DNA from: Piscirickettsiaceae bacterium | Lineage (GTDB): Bacteria; Pseudomonadota; Gammaproteobacteria; Nitrosococcales; Methylophagaceae | DNA: 5,965 nt | Direction: 5' to 3' | NCBI GenBank assembly: GCA_018646825.1 | Contig: JABGUA010000002.1 | Span: forward strand, 1-5,965 | Part shown: piece by piece, positions 1 through 5,639 of the stretch | Layout of the letters: every line of letters starts with the position of its first letter | How positions within the stretch are numbered: the stretch's first letter is position 1 | Program-made: the position numbers and the translations under genes | The notes under the pieces: model-generated | What the model was told of the DNA's origin: nothing | Databases searched by the model: none | What the model saw: only the letters and a program-made list of their open reading frames with translations

Positions 1-154
1 CGGCGACACAATGCGTGGTTATGTTGCAATCCTCCCCATCACTACATGTTGCTCCGTTGTGCTCAACGTCTTGACCGACTGCCATTGAGAATCCCAGGTA
101 GGTACCGTTCACCGGGAGCAAACAGATTGCTGCAAACCTTAACGCAGTTTTCAT
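1..154 (-). CDS. Small secreted cysteine-containing protein, 5' part only
   Basis: Only the first 51 codons are present; the gene runs off the left edge. The ATG (154-152) is preceded by a GGGAG ribosome binding site (162-166 on the opposite strand) seven bases away, which supports this start. The protein begins with a typical signal peptide: MKTALRF, then a hydrophobic stretch (about residues 5-24), with a plausible signal peptidase I site after SMA near residue 25. The mature part that can be seen is short and polar and has cysteines at 37, 43 and 49, so disulfides or metal binding outside the cytoplasm are possible. It lies downstream of, and on the same strand as, the LolA-like gene, separated by about 135 bases, and may be cotranscribed with it. 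No family is recognised. That it is a real gene is inferred from the ribosome site, signal peptide and open frame. Confidence 0.5.
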   Translation of the reverse strand, partial: MKTALRFAAICLLPVNGTYLGFSMAVGQDVEHNGATCSDGEDCNITTHCVA

Positions 155-290
155 CGCTTCACTCCCATGACAAACATTTCAAAAATGTGAACAACCGCTA
201 ACAGGCCTGTGGAATTGGGCTTTCGATAGATTCGAACCATTCCATCGACATTGCCTTGAGAATCAGTCCGTGGCCACGAACATAATTCAA

Positions 291-1049
291 TTACTGCTTG
301 ACGGTGCCTCCAGTAACAGTCATCTTTCGGATGATGACGATGGCTGCCACGAGCAACACGACTGCCAAATTCGCCCATAATATCCACCACCGCTGAAATC
401 CCTCAGCTGCCGCCGGGCCACCCGTCGCTTCGGGAGCGCCTTGCCGCCAGCTCCGTGTAATCTTGCCGTCTTTCACGTCATACATTGCCGTTCCGTCAGG
501 AAACTCGACAATCGAAAAAAACTCCCGATCATACTTCGGATTCGCCTTCACTCGCTCCACCACGTATCGACGTTCCCACTGCAGCTTCTGGCGCCCTTCC
601 CGCTGGATTGCGAACTTATTGTAAGACGTGTGGGTTACGTCGAACGGAAACCAGACTCCTGGTTCGATTTCCCGCAGGTCATTGACGACGGACTGCGCTA
701 CTGGAATCTCTTTGGAGAAACGGTACGTATATGCTAGCGCCTTGACCGGCAAGTAGTTCCTTTCTTCCGCGAGCCAGAACGTCCTGCCATCGTGTGGCTC
801 AACGGCCCCCGACTTCAGCACGACGTTGACGTGGACTTTGTGGCATTTGAGCCCTTCAAGTTCGTCCTCACCCAAATAGGTGACTTGCATCGCCAGGTTC
901 TGGTCCCAATGGGCATTCGGATTGGCCTGTATCGCCTCGTGTCCCGACAAGTATTCTGAGAATGACGTCGGAAGACGCGTATGTCGGATTGCAAACATAT
1001 GCGGCCTGATGAAGTTTTCATTTTCCACGCGGATACTGGCTCCAAGCTT
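291..1049 (-). CDS. LolA-like envelope protein with C-terminal membrane anchor, N-terminus missing
   Basis: This is a long minus-strand frame ending in TAA at 293-291. The first possible start is a GTG at 1028-1026, but the frame stays open to 1049 and no clear ribosome site precedes the GTG. There is no signal peptide, so I take it as the C-terminal part of a longer protein cut at the HindIII site at 1044-1049. Numbered from the GTG, about residues 45-195 show alternating beta-strand-like segments, including YLGEDELEG, WLAEERNYLPVKA and EIEPGVWFPF. These resemble LolA-like or outer-membrane-lipoprotein-sorting proteins common in planctomycetes. An Ala/Gly/Pro-rich linker follows, then one hydrophobic segment at about 214-233 (WWILWANLAVVLLVAAIVII) and a short basic tail. 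It is probably anchored in the inner membrane facing the periplasm. Codon third positions are GC-richer than in typA and the pil genes. Family assignment is by resemblance only; function is unknown. Confidence 0.6.
   Translation of the reverse strand, partial: KLGASIRVENENFIRPHMFAIRHTRLPTSFSEYLSGHEAIQANPNAHWDQNLAMQVTYLGEDELEGLKCHKVHVNVVLKSGAVEPHDGRTFWLAEERNYLPVKALAYTYRFSKEIPVAQSVVNDLREIEPGVWFPFDVTHTSYNKFAIQREGRQKLQWERRYVVERVKANPKYDREFFSIVEFPDGTAMYDVKDGKITRSWRQGAPEATGGPAAAEGFQRWWILWANLAVVLLVAAIVIIRKMTVTGGTVKQ
1044..1049. other. HindIII site at probable chimeric junction
   Basis: The sequence AAGCTT sits where the minus-strand LolA-like frame stops being open (a TGA follows immediately at 1052-1050) and where composition changes from GC-richer to AT-richer gammaproteobacterial DNA. 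An abrupt change of taxon at a six-base restriction palindrome suggests that two HindIII ends were ligated during library construction. One other AAGCTT is visible, at 4257-4262 inside pilS, in continuous and conserved coding sequence, so digestion would have to have been partial. The exact junction could lie anywhere from about 1028 to 1110. Confidence 0.5.
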
Positions 1050-1087
1050 TCATCAAAAAACTTAACATTAACTGTTTCTAGCCAATT

Positions 1088-1106
1088 TGGACACTTGTCC
1101 AGGGAG
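1088..1106 (+). promoter_or_regulatory. 14-bp inverted repeat abutting the typA ribosome binding site
   Basis: A perfect inverted repeat, TGGACA-CT-TGTCCA, occupies 1088-1101. Its last base is the first base of the AGGGAG Shine-Dalgarno (1101-1106), which lies five bases before the TTG start of typA. As DNA it could be an operator half-site pair. As RNA its two-base centre is too tight for a full six-pair hairpin, so a shorter stem would form. The Shine-Dalgarno itself is convincing; regulation through the repeat is a guess. I found no clear -35/-10 pair between 1050 and 1111. Confidence 0.4.
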
Positions 1107-1111
1107 CGCAT

Positions 1112-2920
1112 TTGACCCTGCGCAATATCGCTATTATCGCCCACGTCGATCATGGTAAAACAACGTTGGTGGATCAGTTGTTACGCCAATCTGGTACCTT
1201 CAGCGAACATGAAGAGTTACAAGAACGCGTGATGGACTCCAATGATTTAGAGCGTGAACGCGGCATTACAATTCTGTCAAAAAATACCGCTATTCGCTGG
1301 AATGGTTATCATATTAATATCGTAGACACCCCAGGCCATGCCGATTTTGGTGGTGAGGTTGAACGTGTTTTATCGATGGTTGATTCAGTTTTACTTTTGG
1401 TTGATTCGTCAGAAGGTCCAATGCCACAAACGCGTTTCGTGACCCAAAAAGCACTGGCCTTAGGTTTGAAACCCATTGTCGTTATTAATAAAATTGATAA
1501 ACCCAGTGCGCGTCCAAGTTGGGTGTTAGATCAAACTTTTGACTTATTCGCAAACTTAGATGCGACGGATGAGCAACTTGATTTCGAGGTGATCTATGCT
1601 TCGGGTCTGAATGGTTTTGCGGGAATGGAAGAAACCGTACGTGAAGGTGATATGACTCCTTTATTCCAATTAGTGGTAGATAAGGTTGAATCACCGAAAG
1701 TAAACGCTGACGGTCCCTTCCGTATGCAGGTCATTTCTTTAGACTACAACAGCTATGTCGGCGTTATCGGCGTTGGCCGTATCGAACGGGGCGTAGTCAA
1801 GACAAATACACCAGTAACTGTGATTGATACCGAAGGCAAAACACGTAATGGCCGCGTATTGACCGTAATGGGCTTTATGGGCTTACAACGTGAAGAAGTT
1901 GAATCGGCACAAGCAGGCGATATCATTGCCTTTACGGGTCTAGATCCGCTGAATATTTCAGATACATTGTGTGATCCAGCAGAAGTGGAAGCACTGCCGC
2001 CATTATCCGTCGATGAACCCACCGTGACGATGACATTCCAAGTCAATAATTCACCGATGGCAGGGAAAGAAGGTAAGTTTGTTACGACACGTCAAATCAA
2101 AGAACGTCTAGATCGCGAATTGATTCATAACGTGGCATTAAAAGTAGACCAGCTACCAGAAGACCCAGATAAGTTTAAAGTGTCAGGTCGGGGTGAATTA
2201 CATTTATCAGTATTGATTGAAAATATGCGTCGTGAAGGCTTTGAAATGGGCGTGTCGCGTCCAGAAGTGATCATCCGAGAAGTGGATGGCGTCAAAGAAG
2301 AACCCTATGAAGCCGTGACCGCTGATGTAGAAGAGATTCATCAAGGCAGTATTATGGAAAAACTGGGCGAACGTGGTGCGCAATTAAGTGACATGGTGCC
2401 AGATGGTAAAGGCCGTGTAAGACTAGACTTTATTATTCCATCTCGTGGCTTGATTGGCTTCCGCACTGAATTTTTGACCGCGACCCAAGGTACCGGTTTG
2501 ATCTTCAGTGTTTTTGATCACTATGCACCGGTTAAAGTCGGTGATTTTGGTAAACGTATGAATGGCGTCCTAATTGCCAATGGTATGGGTAAAGCCGTGG
2601 CTTTCTCTATCTTCAATCTACAAGAACGCGGCCGTATGTTCATTGGCCATAACGATGATGTTTACGAAGGTATGGTCATTGGTATTCATTCACGAGATAA
2701 CGATTTAGTCGTGAACCCTTTAAAAGGGAAACAATTAACAAATGTACGTGCATCTGGTACTGATGAAGCTATTAACTTAACACCGCCAATTAGAATGAGT
2801 TTAGAGCAAGCGCTCGAATTTATCGGCGAGGACGAATTATTAGAAGTCACGCCGACATCATTACGAGTACGTAAAAAATTCTTGCTTGAGCATGAGCGTA
2901 AACGTGCATCAAGAGGCTAG
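1112..2920 (+). CDS. typA: Translational GTPase TypA/BipA
   Basis: TypA/BipA is a ribosome-binding GTPase related to EF-G and LepA. In relatives it helps 50S subunit assembly and growth in the cold or under stress. The 602 residues match the family's usual length of about 600-610. G motifs are all visible: G1 AHVDHGKT (10-17), the G2 region ERGIT (49-53), G3 DTPGH (72-76), G4 NKID (126-129) and G5 around SGL (164-166). They are followed by the beta-barrel domain II and the EF-G III/V-like domains, including GRGELHLSVLIENMRREGFE and SRGLIGFRTEFLT, then the TypA-specific C-terminal domain, which ends in a basic tail. The start is TTG at 1112: it has AGGGAG five bases upstream and gives the family N-terminus (M)TLRNIAIIAHVDHGKTT; no in-frame ATG lies nearby. 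The gene ends with TAG and is followed by its own terminator. Codon use is AT-rich at third positions, unlike the left-hand genes. There is no sign of decay. Confidence 0.97.
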   Translation: MTLRNIAIIAHVDHGKTTLVDQLLRQSGTFSEHEELQERVMDSNDLERERGITILSKNTAIRWNGYHINIVDTPGHADFGGEVERVLSMVDSVLLLVDSSEGPMPQTRFVTQKALALGLKPIVVINKIDKPSARPSWVLDQTFDLFANLDATDEQLDFEVIYASGLNGFAGMEETVREGDMTPLFQLVVDKVESPKVNADGPFRMQVISLDYNSYVGVIGVGRIERGVVKTNTPVTVIDTEGKTRNGRVLTVMGFMGLQREEVESAQAGDIIAFTGLDPLNISDTLCDPAEVEALPPLSVDEPTVTMTFQVNNSPMAGKEGKFVTTRQIKERLDRELIHNVALKVDQLPEDPDKFKVSGRGELHLSVLIENMRREGFEMGVSRPEVIIREVDGVKEEPYEAVTADVEEIHQGSIMEKLGERGAQLSDMVPDGKGRVRLDFIIPSRGLIGFRTEFLTATQGTGLIFSVFDHYAPVKVGDFGKRMNGVLIANGMGKAVAFSIFNLQERGRMFIGHNDDVYEGMVIGIHSRDNDLVVNPLKGKQLTNVRASGTDEAINLTPPIRMSLEQALEFIGEDELLEVTPTSLRVRKKFLLEHERKRASRG

Positions 2921-2940
2921 ACTTTAGCAACTCAGAGCAG

Positions 2941-2971
2941 AAAAGGGTATCCTTAGCAGATACCCTTTTTT
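2941..2971 (+). terminator. Intrinsic terminator after typA
   Basis: An 11-bp perfect stem (AAAAGGGTATC, 2941-2951, with its complement at 2959-2969) encloses a 7-base loop and runs into six T residues (2966-2971). It begins 20 bases after the typA stop. It should end the typA transcript and so separate typA from the PP0621-pilS-pilR run, which would then need a promoter of its own or readthrough. Confidence 0.9.
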
Positions 2972-2988
2972 ATGTGTAAGGTTTCACT

Positions 2989-3213
2989 ATGCGGATTTTG
3001 GTTTTAATTGCGATTGGTCTATTGCTGTATATGATTATCGGCAGTTTTCTACGTAAGCAAAAACGACAACAATTGGAGTCAGAATCGCCGGCTGAGAAAA
3101 TGGTGAGTTGCCAGCATTGTGGACTACATATTCTTGAACAGGAAGCGGTGCAAGCTGCGAATAAGTTCTATTGTTCAGCAAGCCATCTAGAGGCAGATCA
3201 ACAAGACAAATAA
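2989..3213 (+). CDS. PP0621-family small membrane protein with CxxC motif
   Basis: This 74-residue protein has one N-terminal membrane segment (about residues 3-21, ILVLIAIGLLLYMIIGSFL), a basic stop (RKQKR), a polar linker, and a C-terminal knuckle with C41-x2-C44, then C62 and H66 (CQHCGLHI and YCSASH). Four such ligands fit a small zinc-binding ribbon facing the cytoplasm. The family is the uncharacterised PP0621 group, which in several gammaproteobacteria lies directly upstream of pilS; the role is unknown. The ATG has a weak AAGG seven bases upstream (2978-2981). The stop TAA overlaps the pilS ATG (TAATG, 3211-3215), so translation of the two is probably coupled. All four putative ligands are present, so unlike its neighbours this gene shows no damage. 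Confidence 0.85.
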   Translation: MRILVLIAIGLLLYMIIGSFLRKQKRQQLESESPAEKMVSCQHCGLHILEQEAVQAANKFYCSASHLEADQQDK

Positions 3214-4814
3214 TGGCAGGGTTAAACGTCCAGCTAGATCCCATTAACGACGCTACATCATGGCGCTCATTAACGGTATTTGCAGGTTACCGCTTGTTCT
3301 TAGCGGCTATTTTATTGGCGGTCTTTTATTTAGGGTTACCCCCTGGCTTTTTAGGAGAGTCTGACCCTAGCTTGTATAGCTTTGTCAGTCAGCTCTATTT
3401 CCTGTTAGCGGTTGGTTTACTTTTTATGACCGTACAGCGTTGGGTGCCTTTTTCGACCCAAACTAAATGTCAGTTACTGATTGATATTGTCGTCATTACC
3501 CTATTGATCCATGCCAGTGGCGGATTGAAGACCAGTTTAGGGTCTTTGCTGGTCGTCGTCGTTGTGGCTGGTGGTGTGTTAATGCCTGGCCGCTTGTCCA
3601 TATTTATCGCCGCAATTGCAACACTGGCTATTTTGCTAGAGTCTGCTTATTCAGAAATACTGAATATTGGAATGACAGAGTATAGTGATGCCGGTATTTT
3701 GGGTGCGACCTTTTTTGCGACAGCGATTCTGACGCAAATTTTATCTAAAAAGATAACGGTCAGTCAGCAATTAGCTGATGAGCGCGCCGCAGATATTATT
3801 AATTTAGCCATGTTAAATGAGCATATTATCAGCCGAATGCAGACCGAGGTGTTGGTGGTCAATACCGAAGGCCAAATTCAGTTAAGTAATCAATCTGCTC
3901 GTCAATTATTAGCGATTCAGGATACGGACAAAAAACCATTTTTGAAGCAATGTGTGCCAGAATTAGGTGAGCAGCTTTGGCAGTGGCGACAAAACATGAG
4001 CAGGCCTTTTATGTCTTTTCAGGCTAGATCTGATTTACCCGAATTAGCGATTAATGCTATTTTACTCGAGAGTGGGGAATCAGTGCTCTATATCGAAAAC
4101 AGTGCCGCAATATCTCAATAAGCACAACAGCTAAAGTTGGCATCCCTTGGACAGTTAACGGCCAGTATCGCCCATGAAATACGTAACCCGCTAGGGGCCA
4201 TTAGTCATGCTGGTGAGCTTCTTTCTGAAGCCAATAATGATCAGCCAGAAACGCGAAAGCTTACGGATATCATTCAACGACACAGTCTACGCGTAAACAA
4301 TATTATTGAAACAATATTACAAATGAGTCGGCGTAAGACAGTCGAGCCAACCGTGATTGTGTTGGCATCATGGTTAACACAATTAGTGGCTGAATTTGTT
4401 AATTACAAACAACTATTAGAACAAGATATCGAGTTAGTTATTAAAGCGCCATAAGCTAATGTTTATCTTGATGCGGAACAATTACGCCAAGTACTATGGA
4501 ATTTATTAGACAATGCTTGGCATTATTCAGAACAAAAAGGCAGCGAACAACGGGTGCAGGTTGTACTCGGGATCGAGGGCAGAGAAGTCTGGGTCGATGT
4601 GATTGATAATGGCCCTGGTGTGTCTGAGGCGATTTTACCTGTTTTATTTGAACCCTTTCAGTCAGAACGGCAAGGGGGGACAGGTTTGGGTCTATATCTA
4701 GCACGGGAGCTTTGTCAGGCTAATGGTGTTCGACTCAGTTATGTTTTTGATAGGGTCGGGAAAAGCTGCTTTAGTTTACATATACCAGTGAGAAAACAAG
4801 AGAATTTGAAATGA
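3213..4814 (+). pseudogene. pilS: PilS sensor histidine kinase, two in-frame nonsense codons
   Basis: PilS is the inner-membrane kinase that phosphorylates PilR to control pilin expression. The ATG at 3213 overlaps the preceding stop. One uninterrupted frame of 533 codons, about the full PilS length, contains two TAA codons: codon 303 (4119-4121) and codon 414 (4452-4454). There is no frameshift. Domain order is six membrane segments (about 23-42, 55-74, 84-102, 108-124, 129-147 and 162-181), a PAS-like region (about 215-300), the H-box SIAHEIRNPLG with His321, the N-box LRQVLWNLLDNA (424-435), G1 DNGPG (465-469) and G2 GTGLGL (489-494). The first TAA falls where relatives read QQAQQLKLA, so it replaces a glutamine; the second also fits CAA to TAA. 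The first stop cuts translation before the H-box, so the longest product from the native start has no kinase core. The ATP-lid reads FEPFQSERQG, where relatives usually have FEPFFTTR, perhaps further drift. The alternative of sequencing error at both sites cannot be excluded. Confidence 0.9.
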
Positions 4815-5572
4815 ATCCACAAGCCTTAGTGATCGATGATGAGCCAGATATTCTTGAGCTGTTGACCATGACGCTTGAAAGTATGTCAGTAGATTGTGTC
4901 ACAGCAGAAAATATTGCTCAGGCTGAACAAGCATTATCACAACAAAATTTTGATTTTTGTCTAACAGATATGCGGTTACCCGATGGCAATGGTTTGGACT
5001 TCGTCAAAGCCTTACAAGCCAACAAACCTGATTTGCCGGTGGCTGTTATCAGTGCCCATGGCAATATGGACTTAGCAGTCCAGGCATTAAAACTAGGTGC
5101 TTTTGATTTTATTTCAAAGCCAGTTAAGTTACGTGTTTTACGGGACTTGGTCGATCACATCTTAGAACAGTTGGCGGCTAAAAATGGCCTAGAAGAGCCA
5201 CCAGAGATCAACAATGACGCAATGACCGCATTACAAATATACAGTTTTCCAGGTAATGTGCGTGAATTGGAAAATATATTAGAACGTGCTCTGACCTGGA
5301 TGGAAGGAGAAGGTATTACCGAAACGGACTTGATGTTGCCAGAACAACGACATCGTCCAGAGGTGAGTCTGACTAAGAGAGGGGATCCCATTCAAAAACA
5401 GGTGGCCCCAACTTTATCAAGTGATCTAGGTGCTCACTTGGAAGATCAAGAAAGACAATTGATTACGGAAGCATTAGAATCGGCACGTTGGAATAAAACC
5501 GCAGCCGCAAAAAAGCTGGGTATATCATTCCGCGCATTGCGTTATAAATTGAAGAAACTCGACTTAGAATAA
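4811..5572 (+). CDS. pilR: PilR-like response regulator lacking the AAA+ domain (internal deletion)
   Basis: PilR is normally a receiver/AAA+/Fis-HTH activator of sigma-54 RNA polymerase, about 450 residues long. Here the open frame has only 253. The receiver is complete (about 1-112): acidic pair D9/D10, phospho-acceptor D53 in TDMRLPDG, S81 and K103 in SKPV. Directly after it, about residues 111-130 (LRDLVDHILEQLAAKNGLEE) already read as the tail of an AAA+ lid helix, followed by the lid motif FPGNVRELENILERAL (146-161). The Walker A, GAFTGA loop, Walker B and sensor regions are absent, roughly 200 residues. The Fis-type helix-turn-helix end is intact (about 210-253, with NKTAAAKKLGISFRALRYKL). 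The ATG overlaps the pilS stop (ATGA). The protein could bind DNA and perhaps be phosphorylated, but it cannot hydrolyse ATP to open a sigma-54 promoter. With pilS broken, decay by in-frame deletion is the likelier reading than a new short regulator. Confidence 0.85.
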   Translation: MNPQALVIDDEPDILELLTMTLESMSVDCVTAENIAQAEQALSQQNFDFCLTDMRLPDGNGLDFVKALQANKPDLPVAVISAHGNMDLAVQALKLGAFDFISKPVKLRVLRDLVDHILEQLAAKNGLEEPPEINNDAMTALQIYSFPGNVRELENILERALTWMEGEGITETDLMLPEQRHRPEVSLTKRGDPIQKQVAPTLSSDLGAHLEDQERQLITEALESARWNKTAAAKKLGISFRALRYKLKKLDLE

Positions 5573-5592
5573 GCTGAGACCAAACTAGAAAA

Positions 5593-5639
5593 TGGGGTGA
5601 GTGATGGGGCTCGAACCCACGACCACCGGAATCACAATC
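5593..5639 (-). tRNA. tRNA-His(GTG) 3' half, truncated
   Basis: Read on the minus strand, this holds the anticodon loop TTGTGAT (5637-5631, anticodon GTG at 5635-5633), the 3' anticodon stem TCCGG, a TGGTC variable loop, a T arm with a five-pair stem (GTGGG/CCCAT) and loop TTCGAGC, the acceptor strand CACTCAC, discriminator C73 and an encoded CCA (5595-5593). C73, the anticodon and the TCGTGGGTTCGA stretch match tRNA-His of gammaproteobacteria. The 5' side is lost: only two anticodon-stem bases upstream of the loop still pair, and beyond 5640 nothing forms a D arm or a matching 5' acceptor strand. It is convergent with pilR and cannot make a working tRNA. It is either an attachment-site remnant left by an integrase or the edge of a rearranged or misassembled segment. 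Confidence 0.85.

Noticed and set aside
151..390. Minus-strand frame of 79 codons overlapping the two left genes
   Set aside because: It covers the end of the LolA-like gene and the ribosome site of the small secreted gene, and has no recognisable protein features.
441..737. Plus-strand open frames inside the LolA-like gene
   Set aside because: Composition is unlike a protein, there is no ribosome site, and they lie opposite a frame with clear domain and membrane-anchor features.
1050..1111. Promoter for typA
   Set aside because: No convincing -35/-10 pair with normal spacing is visible, and part of the native upstream region may have been cut off at the junction.
3171..3212. Upstream TTG start for pilS
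   Set aside because: It would overlap the PP0621-family gene by 43 bases with no ribosome site. The ATG at 3213 overlaps the preceding stop and gives the expected N-terminus.
4119..4454. TAA read as glutamine (recoded genetic code) in pilS
   Set aside because: TypA has 602 codons with no in-frame TAA, and the PP0621-family gene and pilR end with TAA at natural family ends, the first in a TAATG overlap. Recoding would make those genes read through.
4137..4454. Separate 105-residue histidine kinase gene starting at TTG 4137
   Set aside because: It is the middle of the pilS frame between the two nonsense codons. The TTG codes for leucine in the conserved LASLG stretch and has no ribosome binding site.
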